Shown: positions 49,896 to 64,000 of the stretch, one piece after another | How the letters are laid out: each line of letters begins with the position of its first letter | How positions within the stretch are numbered: the stretch's first letter is position 1 | Assembly (NCBI GenBank): GCA_025200525.1 | Contig: CM045768.1 | Span: 47,171,239 to 47,235,238, forward strand | Length of the DNA: 64,000 nucleotides | Origin: Camellia lanceoleosa | Taxonomy: Eukaryota; Streptophyta; Magnoliopsida; Ericales; Theaceae | Reading direction: 5' to 3' | Program-made: the position numbers and the translations under genes | The notes under the pieces: model-generated | Database searches by the model: none | What the model saw: the letters and a program-made list of their open reading frames with translations, nothing else | What the model was told of the DNA's origin: nothing

Positions 49896-50045
49896 TTTGC
49901 AGGAGTATTGAAGTTTTAGTAGTATATTTCTAAAACTTGGGCTGTGAGTGTGAGGGTTTGAAGGAATACATGTGATTATAGGATTATTAAGGGAAGTGAA
50001 GCTTTGATTGGGAGGAGTTGGCTAAGAAAGATGTATCAACCGGTG
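47961..50045. other. Intergenic DNA with microsatellites and possible decayed insert
   Basis: No gene is supported. The part 48000-48600 is GC-richer, with GAGAGAGA-type and CT-rich stretches and short frames lacking recognisable domains. Imperfect direct repeats around TGGATTGTTGTTG (48619 and 49398) flank a block with inverted GC-richer words (48780-48860 versus 49240-49300), possibly an old DNA transposon. An (ATGT)n tract lies at about 49560-49590, and a (TA)n-(TG)n microsatellite at 49853-49895. Confidence 0.5.
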
Positions 50046-50893
50046 GCTACCACCCAAGGGTAGACCCAGGATTCGTCAATGGGGTGGGCTAATATTAAGG
50101 TAAAATTATAAAATATATTTGAAGTATAACCACATAAGAAAAAGAGAATTTAATAATATAAGCTAAATTAATATATAAATTTATTGATTAGAAACAATCT
50201 AATTAAGTTGTACTCGACGAGTCTCTAAATATTCGAATTCATCGATTACAAAATTTAGATCAATTTTCAATGTAAGGTCTCATTCAAGGTAGAGAGACAA
50301 GCAATCAACAAGAAACTTATCCCCCGTTGAATTGCGAATGACAGTTTTAACATATTTCAAAGTTAAAAAACTAAGAGCAATATAGAACATTGAACAAGGC
50401 AGCATCATAAAAAAATTAAAAGTAATATAATATTTGTTACATAAAGACAAAATTTTAAAACCATTGTTAATCAATTCCATTCTCAACTAACGAAATAAAA
50501 TAATTGGTTAATTACATTTACAAAAAATGTTGGGAAAGTGGAGTTGTTGTAGGCTACTAGAGACGACGGTGTAGGCTACTAGAGACGACGGAGAAGACGA
50601 AGAGAGGGTTGCTTCTATCTATTGAAAGATGTAAGAATTGTTTTGAAAGATTTGTTCTTTAAACAAATACACATCTATTGGCTTGCTTATCTATTTTTTT
50701 TGGTAAGTATTGGACAGCTATTGGGTTGCCTATTTAAAAAACAAACCAAAAAACTATTGCCCTTATTTGGGGCTGGGCTAGGAGAGGTTGGGAGGTTGGG
50801 TTGGGTGGGAAAAAAAATTTCTACAGATTTTTTAAATTTTAGGCTGGGCTGCAGCCACCTATACCCAGCTCTAAGTCCGGCCTTGCTACCACC
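50046..50893. mobile_element. MULE-like non-autonomous element with 9-bp target duplication
   Basis: The 9-mer GCTACCACC at 50046-50054 is repeated exactly at 50885-50893, bracketing an 830-bp element (50055-50884). The ends CAAGGGTAGACCCAGG and CCTATACCCAGCTCTAAGTCC...CCTT are imperfect inverted repeats. A 9-bp target duplication is typical of Mutator-like elements. The sequence AGGCTACTAGAGACGACGG is tandemly doubled (about 50550-50590). No transposase is encoded. Confidence 0.6.
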
Positions 50894-51660
50894 ACTACTC
50901 TGAGTGGATTACCAACTGATGGTAGGAATTCTGTGGTGACACTCGAACAAGTTCCACGTTAGAGTGATGCTGAATAAAAGTTACAGATAGAAACTTGTTT
51001 TATATGTTGTTTTTGTTTTCAAAAAAGTAAAATTGATTTTAAAATTTAAAATTTTTTGAAAAATGGTATCTTTCATATGTTTCCAAAAATAAGTTTTCAC
51101 TATTTCCTCCCTTCCTCACCATTACTAATGACCTCAGGCACTACTAGTGAAAAAAAGTATTTCAAAATGGGCTTATAAAATTACTAGATTAAAGTGTTTT
51201 TTAAAGAAAAAAATTTAGAGGCCCAAGACCGGAAACTTGTTTTGGAGCTTAAAAAACCTTTAAAACAGAGAAAAAAAATACAAAATGATGCATACCCAAG
51301 TACCAACGACTAGACCGATTGTTGGATAGATAAAAAATTTGCACATATAAAATTTGGACAAATAAAAAATTTACATAGAAAAAATTGAATAGATTGACAA
51401 AAATAATTGAATAGATAGAATATAATTTAAACAAATAGTCACAACAAGTCAACAAATAAATTAAAAGGTAAAATTGAAAATAAAATGTCCTTCTTTTTTT
51501 CAAAACAAGTAAAAGACCTCTCACCACACTATTTCACAAATGGTGAACCTCTAACCAATAAAAAAAACAAGTAAAAAGATCTCTCACCAAACTACTTCAC
51601 AAATGGTGAACTTCTCACTAATAAAAAAAAAAAAAAAAAATCACTAGACCTAATGCCTTG
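50894..51660. other. AT-rich intergenic DNA
   Basis: No gene is seen. A local direct repeat of about 70 bp (around CACCAAACTACTTCACAAATGG, 51520-51615) is present, followed by an A-run at 51624-51640. Confidence 0.55.
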
Positions 51661-52483
51661 GGCTTTGTTTGGGATACTTGTTTGGGTCATTTTAGCCATA
51701 TGAGACAAAATAGGCAATTTTAGCCGTATAATACAAATTATCACATTCAAACCATAATCTTTTCATTTTTTCTCTCATAAAAGTTGAAAAAGCTAAAAAG
51801 CCTATAACTACGGATGCAACTTGGGCGGGCTCAACCCGAGCAACCTGAACCCAGCCCGATTTTTTTTAGGGCTTTGACAAGTTATTTTTGAATTCGGTAC
51901 GGGCTTGGGCAAAGACGTCAAACAGTCCGAGTAACCCGAAATCCGGATTATACATATATAAAAATATTAAATATACATATAAGTTATTAGCCATTACACG
52001 ATATTAAAGTAATTTAGATTATTAAATCATATTAAATATATATATTATTATATATACGAATAACATAAAATCTTACTTTTTTGTTTTTTGTTTTTTTTAT
52101 TCATAAGTTGTAAGGACTACTATAGCGGCATCTCTCTTACATTATATAATTTTTTTTTGTGGTATTAATGATTTTCTATATAATAAAAAAATATAAATAG
52201 AGTCAAATTTTAATAATGTAGCTGAAAAAAAAAAAAAAAAAAAAAAAAAAAACTTGAAATTCATTTACAATTTGGACAATTTCGGTTTAACTCGAGTCGG
52301 GCTTGGGCATGTAACCTCGGGTTCCAATTCGGGCCTGGACAAGCCTTAGCACAATTTGGACTAAGTTTGGACAACCTCCTAATTCAACCGAATCCCGAGT
52401 TACACCCCTACCTATTACAAACAAGACTTTTTAATCCTAAACTAAAATAGCCAAAAAGCCAACCTACATCCCAAACGAACCCT
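51661..52483. mobile_element. MITE with GG(N)TTCGTTTGG termini, copy 2, carrying a nested element
   Basis: GGCTTTGTTTGGGAT (51661) faces ATCCCAAACGAACCC (52468-52483). Its interior words (AAAAAGCTAAAAAG, CTAAAATAGCCAAAAAGCC) match those of the 236-bp copy at 20357-20592. Subtracting the nested insertion leaves about 213 bp, close to copy 1. Confidence 0.6.
51801..52418. mobile_element. hAT-like non-autonomous element nested in the MITE
   Basis: The element 51809-52410 (602 bp) starts TACGGATGCAACTTGGG and ends CCCGAGTTACACCCCTA, imperfect inverted repeats of about 17 bp. It is flanked by CCTATAAC (51801-51808) and CCTATTAC (52411-52418), an 8-bp target duplication with one mismatch, as for hAT transposons. 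A 25-30-base A-run lies near 52225-52252. No transposase. Confidence 0.7.
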
Positions 52484-53327
52484 AGACACCCTCTAAATTA
52501 AATTTATCACTAATTTTCTCTTTTAGAAAAATTGAAATCAATAAAAATTATTTCAAAATTGATGTAAAGTGTTTTGTACACTTAAACAAAAAATTTCATG
52601 AGAATGTTCTACGTTTACTTCTTTATTTTTATCGGAAGCAATCCTCACTCCTTATGAAAAATGACATTTTATGAAGAAAATAAAAAAAATGATAAAAAAG
52701 GAAGATAAAAGGATAATGAATTGAAGAAGCTAAATTTATTTATAGACTTCTCTATTAATTTATAAATCAAACACAATCTTAATAAGTACATAAAGGCAAT
52801 TGAGAATCATTATTCCACAATGCTGTTCCACTCCACAGGCCTCCCAATCTTTCAATTACAATAAGGCTAACCAAAAAAGCCAAATTCTCTCAACCCCTTT
52901 CTGGTTCTTCTCAGCATCACCAATCTACTATGGTTCTAAATGCCTAATATGCTAGAAAAAGTTCGAAAGGAGCACAAAACAAAAGAAAATGAAGAGTACC
53001 ACTAAAATAAACAAACATTGAAATACATAACCGACTGCAAATATAGTACTAGATGCCTATGAGACCACAGAAGAGAGAAATAAATGATAAGAAATTGCAT
53101 TAACAACGTGAAATATTGTCAAGATTACCAAACAAAACAAAGCCAGCAGTCAAAATTGTTTGATGTATTTCCCAAATTCTAAAACAGCATTATGCCACTT
53201 ATCTTGGTCTAGATAACTCAAAATAAACAGAAGCAAGCTGAATTCAATTATGAACCTCCAACAAAATGCCCAATCGGTTTTAAAACTACCACAGAGGATA
53301 ATCTGACGGTGCAAGCAAAAATAAGTA
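52484..53327. other. Intergenic DNA and RPS4 3' flank
   Basis: AT-rich sequence; the last few hundred bases should contain the 3' UTR of the minus-strand RPS4 gene. No further gene is visible. Confidence 0.55.
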
Positions 53328-56081
<2,754 letters not shown>

Positions 56082-56191
56082 GTTTGTGTCTTCGAAAAAC
56101 TAGTCACCGCCCCTTGTGTGAGGCCGACGCCGGCGGCTGTGGTGGTGCCACGCTGCAGTCCCGAACGAGTGTGCCAAAGATGAGACTCCTA

Positions 56192-56224
56192 AAACCCTAA
56201 CTGGGTTAAATCTCGTTTATATAG
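56192..56224 (-). promoter_or_regulatory. RPS4 core promoter: telo-box and TATA box
   Basis: AAACCCTAA (plus strand, 56192-56200) is a telo-box, frequent at transcription starts of plant ribosomal protein genes. On the minus strand, TATATAA lies at 56218-56224, about 25-30 bp before the telo-box and about 140 bp before the ATG. The spacing suggests a start site at or near the telo-box. Confidence 0.6.
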
Positions 56225-56349
56225 TTTTGGCATTCGGTACTACCAGGTATCGTTGGCGTTTGAAAATTGCTATTTTAGCAGGATATTTAAATTTTTGATT
56301 ACTTTAGTATGATGAAATTTTTATGTTTAAAAAGCTAATTGAAAATTTT

Positions 56350-58140
56350 TTAGTTGAATGGTATGTTTGTGAAAGAAAAAGTAAAATGATTATGAATTTG
56401 AAAAGATTACTAATAAATCCAAATTTAGGGAATGCTGATTCATTTAATCCTTTATTTTTTTTTATGAACCATTTGATTCTGTTTAATTGGCAAGGATTAT
56501 TTTCTTTGATTTGACATTTGTGGAGTTTACATATTTATCCTGTTGTGGGATTTTGTGTGATTTCTTTTTATTGATATGTAGTAGTCTTGTTGAGGTTAAT
56601 AATTTACATATTTATCCTTTTATGGAATTTGGTGTGATTTCTTTTTGTTGATGTATAGTAGTGATGTTGAGGGCGGTTTGGTAACACATGACGTGACACT
56701 TTTACATGATGATCGGTTACTAACATCTGGGTCATTTCCTACTTGGACATAGTTTAGTAATTAACAAGTGTGGTGTGCAATTTAATATTTTTCATTAAAT
56801 GATATTCACGGAATGTCCACGTAACAGTGTTCGTGACAATATTGACAAAACAACATTATGTATTAACCACTCAAAAAATATGAACCAATAAAATTATGCA
56901 TCACTAGACTAACGTCACATTTTGTAAAAACCACCAAATATTTTTAGTATCAACCATCAAAAAATATATTACAAAAACATATGTAATATTAAGTAATCTT
57001 CCAATGTATCTTCCAATGTTTTATTATTTTCTTCGAGTTCATCGCCACCAGTAAAGACTACAATCATATAGTCATAAAAATTATTCCCAAACAAAGTCTG
57101 CAAGCTATGAAGGTAGCTTCTTCTTCTTTCGAAAAGCAGAACCTGGCTGAGAAAACTACAAGAATTGCATGAGCTATCCTTGGTCATATTGATGAATTTG
57201 ACAATTTCCTTTGCAATAAATTCAGACTCGGCAAAAAAATCAAATAATCCTGCCATTTTTTGTTAGGTTGGCAATTTGGACCAAACAACATATTAACAAA
57301 AGAAAAAAATGTTTATATTGCTAATTGATATAGATTTACCAGGAGTGTCAATGATATTAAGAATTTGGCCATTTGTCAACACAATTTTGTAGCTCACAAG
57401 TACTTGTAACACCAGTATTTCCAGTGAACACAATGTCAACTGGTGTTACTAGTACTTGTGAAAATTTATGTCTACACGATTGTAGTCTTTACTAGTGGCA
57501 ATGAACTTGCAAAAAATGCTGAAACATTGGAAGATTACTTAATGATACATATGTTTTTGTGAAACATTTTTTATAGTTGATACTAAAATGTTTGGTAGTT
57601 TTTATGAAATAAAGTTAGTTTAGTGATGCATAATTTTGTTGGTTCTAATACATAACATTGTTTCGTCAACATTGTCATGAACATTGTTATGTGGACATTT
57701 CATAGATATCATTGAATGAAAAATGTTAAATTGCACACCACACTTGTTAATTATTAAACTACATCCAAGTAGGGAATGATCCAAATGTTGGTAGCCGATC
57801 ATCATGTAAAACTGTCACATCGTATATGTTACCAAACCGGCCCCCAACAACACTACTATACATTAGCAAAAAGAAATTACACCAAATTTCACAAAAGAAT
57901 AAATATGTAAAATATTATCCTCAACAACACTATTATATATCAATAAAAAGAAATCACACCAAATTCCACAACAGGGTAAAAATGTAAACTTCACACGTGT
58001 TAAATTAAAGGAAATAATCATTATCAATTAAATAAGACCAAATAATTCATAAGAAAAAACTAAAGACTAAATGGACCAACATTCTCTAAATTGAGATTTA
58101 TGGGTAATTTTTTCAAAAAAAAGTGCACATACCTTTGCTA
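56350..58140. mobile_element. Long inverted-repeat (foldback) element carrying AIG1 fragments
   Basis: The left arm (about 56350-57065) and right arm (about 57477-58140) are inverted copies. For example GATGATCGG, CAAGTGTGGTGTGCAATTTAA and TGTGATTTCTTTTTATTGAT in the left arm recur in reverse complement on the right. The unpaired centre (about 57066-57476) and the inner parts of both arms derive from an AIG1/IAN GTPase gene. Long inverted repeats with captured gene pieces suggest a MULE-like foldback element; outer ends and target duplication are not resolved. It lies 270-300 bp from the RPS4 start and 290 bp from the TIM22 start. Confidence 0.7.
56969..57430 (-). pseudogene. AIG1/IAN (GIMAP-like) GTPase fragment
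   Basis: The minus-strand readings GVTSTCEL, IVLTNGQILNIIDTPG (57430-57345), then LFDFFAESEFIAKEIVKFIN, HSLQTLFGNNFYDYMIVVFT and GGDELEENNKTLED match the plant AIG1 family from the G2/G3 region to G4. The DTPG motif is followed by an intron-like break. The P-loop and C-terminal half are missing and the reading is frameshifted, so it is not functional. A second degenerate copy of the end (VVFTSGNELAKNAETLED) lies on the plus strand at about 57478-57545. Confidence 0.8.
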
Positions 58141-58431
58141 AAGTACACCAGCTAATGTGACCGACAGGGAATTGCGCGCGGGTGACGGTGCTTGCATCCC
58201 AAGACTCCGAACCCAACCTCCTCCCTCGCTAGGGTGTTATATCGTTAGAGCTTCAAAAAAATGAGTATCCTCACAACAAAGACCCTCCAATGGCGGCGAA
58301 CTCACTTTTTACCTCCAATTGAATTTAAAGAAGTTCTCTCTCATCGTCGACATCATAGCTTCACTTCTAGGGTTTACTCTCTTCGTTGACACTCACACAT
58401 ACTGTAATCGATTCAATTTGGAGGAGCCACA

Positions 58432-58643
58432 ATGAGTGCGAATCCAGAAGATGGAACGAAATCCGACTCTTCGTCTTCGAGCTCAAACGAAGCACCGAAG
58501 CCTCAGATTGAGCCCCTGCGGTTGCCTTCTGCGGAGGAGATTCGGGGCCAAGACATTTGGAACAATTGCGCTGTTCGCAGCGTCGTTAGCGGATTCATGG
58601 GTTAGTACCACAAATCTAGTCTCCCCCTAATTCAAAGTTGCTT

Positions 58644-58675
<32 letters not shown>

Positions 58676-61600
58676 ATCTTCACAATTTTGATAGGCCATG
58701 GATTCATTACTTCGTAGGTCACTTTGTGCTGTTGTCATTCCATTTCAATTGTTCTACTGATATCGAGAGAGAGAAAGAGAGACCCTTCTGAATATTATTT
58801 TCTTTTGGATTATTATCTTTGTGTTTTTTTTTGGGACAATTTATGGATTTGAGCTTGGTGACTGAACCTTTGAGTTTTCTATCTCCTATTTTCTGCCGGG
58901 TGTTTTTTTTTTTTTCCCCACCTTTCTTTCCCATTCAGTTTGATGTATTCAATTCACAACCTGCTTGCAATTTCAAGTTGAGGATTGATACTTGAGTATT
59001 TAGTATATGTTTTCTGAGTTCTCTGGTTGGCTTATTTTCCAAAGAAGTTCTTTAGCTTCCATCATTAGATACGAACAGGAATTTACACATGATTATAATA
59101 AAATTTGTCTTTTGAATGATCTGTGTTGGCAAACGGTGTTCTGACCGTACACCATTTCCTCACAATTGCTCTTGATGGGTTGTTAATACTTGTTTACAAA
59201 CTTTGCATTATGTTTGGCGTAATAAGGAAAGAAAGAACAAAATTGGTTATGCCTTGCAATGCTGGTGTTACTAAGATGTGAATGAAAAACCATCAACAGT
59301 AACCTTCTATTTATGGAATGCCCCTATCAAATTGTTATCCATTTATTACGTTTGAGTGTGTGTAACCTCTGAAACAAAAAATGAAGCAATGTGATTGAAT
59401 GACGGTTGTAAATTTGTAATCTCATTTACAGCAATGTTGTATTGCTCTCAGAATTGGAATTTACATGTTGTCAGTTCCTATAAGAAAGTGAGGAGGGAGA
59501 ACGCAGAAAAGTTTGTAGATATTAGAGTAGGCATATTTCTGGTGATTTCTTTCAAAAATATTCAAAGAGTTCTTTGCTAATTTCCAGTTTGGGACCTTGG
59601 TGTTTTACTTGCATGTCTCAGTGATAAGAATATCACAATGGTAATCAAATGCATGATGGACATACATGGGAGGCCAAAAGTACACAACAATGTCCATGAA
59701 CACGGGCTTAAACTTGATGACATATGCAATGATAAGAACTAAAACAATGCCAATCGCTATTTAATTGGTATCTTTAATGATGTATTATTGTGTCTCTGTG
59801 CTAAAGTTTATATTTATGAAGCTTTTTCCCTCCTCTGTGTGTGTGGACATGTATTTATGTTTGAATATTGTTTTAGTTGTTTTAAATCACAGGAAACAAG
59901 AAAACCACCTCAACCAAGACAATTAAGATCAACTGAATCATTTTTCTTTTCTTGAGTGATGTTGAAGTTTCCATGATTTGAAATTTCAAGTTTTTATTTT
60001 GCTAAGTTTCATCAGCTACCAAACTAAGTGTTTGTATAATTGTTATGTTTTCTGTTACCCATTTTGCACTGGGTTATATATTTATGAACTGTGTATATAT
60101 ACTTAAAATATTAGCAGAGTTATTTGTGGTTCTTATTTTGTTGTGGTAATATTTGCAGGAGGTGGGCTGGGGTTGTTCATGGGTATGTTTTTAGGGGCAT
60201 TGGAGAACCCCATAATGCAAGATCAAATGACTGGCAAGCAGCAGTTCATTTATACAGCAAAGCAGATGGGAAGTAGGAGTTGGAGTTCTTGCAAAACTTT
60301 TGCAGTTATGGGCTTGATTTTTTCAGCTGCTGAATGTGTCGTTGAGAAGGTATAACAGATTATACAAAAGAGGTTTTTAATTTTTTTTCCTTCCCTTCTT
60401 TATTGTCTGTTTAGTTGCTGAGAAATAAATGGCAAAAATCAGAATGATTATGAGTTGGCAGTGAAATTTTGAGCTCTCTATCTACTTCTATGCAATTTAT
60501 TGGCAATTAATGTATGTATTTCCAATCTTTCTCTGTTGCTGAGAGCACTAACTCTTGAGTAATTGTTTGAAGGCTCGTGCAAAACATGACATCACAAATA
60601 CAGTTGTTGCAGGATGTGTAACTGGAGGTGCAATATCGGCTAGGGGTAATCTTTTCCTATTTGTTTATCATATTAATTCTTTATCTGTGAACTGCATGTT
60701 CATTTTGAAATAGTCAGATAAAACAATTGTGTATCCTGCCAATTAAGCTTTAGGCATGTCATCCTATTCTAAATAAGTATTTCCCAAATATTTGGTATTT
60801 GTGTCACGGGATGGTTGGAAAGAATCTTTACATGTTCTGTACCTTACTTTGGCTTTAGTTTATTCATAGGACATTCAAATATTCCTTTCAAACAAGATAA
60901 CCTTCGTACTTGTGAGTATATGATGAACAAATGCTTCAACCATTGAAGTCCAATAATTTTTTGCTGGTAAAGTGGTGCTATCGAATTAATTGATTAAAAA
61001 AATTTGACACATGAATTATAAATAATGCTGACAATGCCATATCTAATAAAGGAGGTAACCCCCCCCCCCCCCCCCCCCCTATTCAGTTTCTTCCAATCAT
61101 GTTTGGAGCTGCAAGTCTGCAACTAGACGTAGACTTTAGAGCATAGAAGTGACATGATCATAACAAGTTTACTATGCTGCGTGTGTGTTCCTTTTTTTCG
61201 AATTCCCCAATTATTACGAGCATTATGTTATTGGATGGGTAATCAAATGGGAGAGTTCACTCTCAAGAATCAACATAGAATTCTCCTGGCTTCCTGATGT
61301 AGAATGTACATAACGTTTACTTCACATGAGTATGACATCAAGTCTGGAAATAGGAGTACTTCCATATGTCTCTCAGCAATTCTGCCTAATTAAGTTGACA
61401 AAGGTATTTATAACATTTTAAAAAATGATTCCTCTTCCTTGCATACTTGTTTGCATGACAGTATGTGTTAGGCTTTTCTAGATGAGCAAGGAGGATCCCT
61501 AAATTCATCTTTATAAATCATACCAAGTTTCACTTTCACGTAGTACTTATATTCCAATTTATGGAAATATCAAGCAATTTCTGATCATATAAAAGTTGGC

Positions 61601-63092
61601 TATTTTTGACTTCCAGTTACCTTTGTGTAATTTTAACATAATACTTGTGCAACTATTTTTTAACACATCAGTGGAAAGGATCACTGGAGTCATTTGTTGA
61701 TCACTTTTTTGTTTTATCATTTCATCATAGGCCTTAAAAGGTGTAGGTTTTCTTATCACCAAAAATAAAAAAATAAAAGAAAAAAAAGAAGCAAACAAAG
61801 AAAAGAAAGTGAGTATAGCTTTAATTCACCCTCTTATGGTAATTTGTCAAATACTATTTGGTTTTTAAATTTTATAATAGTTTCCAATGAACTTAGTGGC
61901 CTCAGTGTTTCTTAGAAAAGATTGCATTGAGCTAGGTGCACAAAACTACAGAATTGTTCTTTACATTGAGATGATGTATGTCTTTTATTTTTATTTTGAA
62001 ATTTTGTGCAATTAAGTTGCTAATTAATTGATTACATCTCAGAGTATGTAACATTGACAAATCAGACTCTTTCTTTAATAATTCAGTGTTCAGTAAGAGG
62101 AACATTTTGGGTGACATATATCATTATATGGTTTAAATGTCTAGTTGAAAAATGCTTAGATATAGACCCATTTCCACAAAGTTTCCAAATAGCCGACGGA
62201 CAATAGCCAACTAAATCAATAAACTATAATTAATCATTTTATAATTCATAAAATTAATTTATAACTACATAACAACATATATCTCTACTCTTTTAGCTCT
62301 AATGATAGGACTACACTTGCTTGGTCCCTGTATCCTGTTTGTTTGCATCTGTGAGAACCAATGCTATTCTCTTCCAGTTTCTGAAGAGATGAATACTAAA
62401 CGGTCTTATGTTTGTTTAGAAGGTTTTATTCAGCTTATATAAAATAGAAAAAAGTAGTTTCCCAACTCTCTCAATGGTTATTATGATGTTATCCTTGAAA
62501 GAAACTAGTGATGTGAGGCTTTTTAATGATGGGAAGGTCTAGAAAATATTGCTTGTGCTACTACATTATCTTCAAATGTAATCATTGGCATAGTCTTACT
62601 CCAATTACTGAGTTTAGCTGCATGATTTTGTTTCGTTCTCCAATGATTAGTTGAAACAGAATCAGATCATTTGTTAGTTCTAGAAAGAGTTGTAACAGCT
62701 GCATGTTTTAAATGCAATTGTTTCAGTCTAGGGACTGGAGACAAATCGCTACCATTGGTTCTCCAGCTTTTTGCTATACATGGGCTTCATAATTATCTTG
62801 AGACCCTCTCTTTTTATTACAGAACTATTATCAATGGCAAAAATGAAATTATAGGGACAAAATGTAATCGCACTGCCACTTCATAAAACACACTGCCACT
62901 TCATAAAACCGGCATGGTAGAATCTTGGTAGTTTACTCACGTTTCAATAAATTCTTCTTTGTTTTGCGCCTAGTCCTGTGAATATCTAACCCATGACCGT
63001 CTTATTTGTGTTTTTTAGGTGGTCCCAAAGCAGCTTGTGCTGGTTGTGCTGGCTTTGCTACATTTTCGGTTCTGATAGAAGTTTTTGGATAG
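58432..63092 (+). CDS. TIM22: Mitochondrial inner-membrane import translocase subunit TIM22
   Basis: Four plus-strand exons: 58432-58600, 60159-60349, 60573-60645 and 63019-63092, with GT-AG borders and matching phases; 168 residues as read. The N-terminus is Ser/Glu-rich and hydrophilic (MSANPEDGTKSDSSSSS). A Tim17/Tim22/Tim23-type membrane domain follows, with Gly-rich helices: VVSGFMGGGLGLFMGMFLGA, TFAVMGLIFSAAECVVE, NTVVAGCVTGGAIS and ACAGCAGFATFSVLIE. TIM22 inserts polytopic carrier proteins into the mitochondrial inner membrane. The C-terminus reads IEVFG and stops at 63090-63092, while another frame gives FLDRHD ending at 63100-63102, which is closer to the family end I recall (IEKFLDRH); two missing bases at 63078-63082 would explain it. 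The effect is on only a few terminal residues. Confidence 0.93.
61059..61079 (+). repeat. 21-base poly(C) tract in TIM22 intron 3
   Basis: An uninterrupted run of 21 C follows GGAGGTAA. Long poly(C) runs are rare in plant introns compared with poly(T). It may be over- or under-called in assembly. Confidence 0.9.
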
Positions 63093-64000
63093 ACATGATT
63101 GAGCAAACGTGTATCAGGTTCCAGTTTTGCAGATGTAATAGTTTTATGAGTCTGGATAAGCGAAAGTAATACTCCCGGATGCATAATTCATTCGTATTTA
63201 TTTTTAACTGCCACCAAATTTACTTTTGCCCCTTTAATGTGGGGATGTATCATGAGATATACAACCCTTGTGGTTTTGTATTAATTCTGTTCTCTTCTGC
63301 TACAATTTTCAATGGCAGAGATCTGTTCTTAGATTGAGCATCATGTGCTTAGTTCTACCATATACTTTCCGTTCAACATTCAAATAAAGTTGTTTACTTT
63401 TGGGTGGTTTGATTGTTGGTTTGATTGTGTTTGTGTTGAAAGATTGCTCAATCTGTGAAAAAAGAGCTACTGATACTTTCTGTGGATTGAAAGTTGATAT
63501 CCATGTGGTTGTTGAAGGAATGACAACTTAGAAATGGTGTTGGAGGAATGACAACCATGATGGTTGTATTCGTCGTTAATTCATTGGCCATGGCTGGTTG
63601 TATTCATCATTGCCGTCGGCTATGGTGGTGGATTGACGTTGCTTGTCATCCTCATTGTAGACGGTGGTAGTTTATAGATGGTTGGCACAAATGTCTACCT
63701 GCACTAGGTTAAACGAGGGAGAATTGCAAATCAGTGGAAACTTGACAATTAATTATGGTACGGAGGTGCCAGTGGATAGTTGTTAAATAATTATATTCTT
63801 ATGGAGGCGTAAATAAAAGTTATGTCTTATGTCATGCACAACTTTGACTTTGCACGCGACTTTACATTTGCACTAGATAGAGATTTATCTGCATATCTTA
63901 AGAATTGTAATTGTTTTGTCAACTTATCACTTATTTGTAATTCTCAGAAATAAGTGAACTCAATTCAGAAGAATTTGAGTTTTAAAACATACAAACTAAA
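63093..64000. other. TIM22 3' UTR and downstream DNA
   Basis: The 3' UTR of TIM22 should occupy the first few hundred bases; AATAAA in the context TCAAATAAAGTTG (about 63379-63391) is a candidate polyadenylation signal. The remainder, with GGTTG- and GTGGT-rich words around 63540-63680, shows no gene. Confidence 0.5.

Overview
The window is nuclear DNA of a flowering plant, most likely a eudicot. It has sparse multi-exon genes with GT-AG introns of up to several kb, AT-rich intergenic DNA, a large Ty3/gypsy element with younger insertions inside it, and many small DNA transposons. Six host genes can be modelled exon by exon. No species is claimed.

Layout: (1) 0.7-5.8 kb, minus strand: a homologue of the plant meiotic double-strand-break factor DFO, with a tandemly duplicated exon segment and a GC-AG intron. 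(2) 7.6-11.9 kb, plus strand: an FLX-like coiled-coil protein, head to head with DFO. (3) 15.1-19.9 kb, minus: a TAF15/TAF15b-type protein with Gly-rich segments, a RanBP2 zinc finger and an RRM; a GC-rich DNA transposon sits in its third intron. (4) 20.8-37.4 kb: a 16.6-kb Tat-like Ty3/gypsy LTR retrotransposon on the minus strand, bounded by a perfect 5-bp target duplication (ATATT). It carries decayed gag-protease-RT-RNase H-integrase, a 61-63-bp tandem repeat block, and an antisense, probably spliced extra ORF between integrase and the 3' LTR. Two further LTR-like elements are nested in it. (5) 38.6-44.3 kb, minus: a GPI-anchored GH17/X8 beta-1,3-glucanase-like protein whose catalytic nucleophile Glu reads as Gln; a LINE fragment lies in its long intron. 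(6) 45.0-53 kb: a short non-autonomous LTR element, a MULE-like element with a 9-bp target duplication, and a hAT-like element nested in a MITE. (7) 53.3-56.1 kb, minus: cytosolic ribosomal protein eS4 (RPS4), whose first coding exon is only the ATG. (8) 56.35-58.14 kb: a long inverted repeat carrying pieces of an AIG1/IAN GTPase gene. (9) 58.4-63.1 kb, plus: TIM22, a mitochondrial inner-membrane import subunit.

The host genes do not form one pathway. They cover meiosis, flowering-time/transcription, callose or wall biology, translation and mitochondrial import. From memory, the trio RPS4, GH17-X8 and TAF15b also lies close together on Arabidopsis chromosome 5 (At5g58420, At5g58480, At5g58470), so the retrotransposon cluster appears to have expanded an ancestral gene neighbourhood. 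Four of the six host genes show a 1-2-bp frame disruption near an end, often in a short homopolymer or dinucleotide run; residual assembly error and real decay cannot be told apart here. The most unusual item is the retrotransposon's antisense ORF with its own 93-bp candidate intron, together with a repeated CCGAGCTA motif throughout the LTRs and the antisense ORF.
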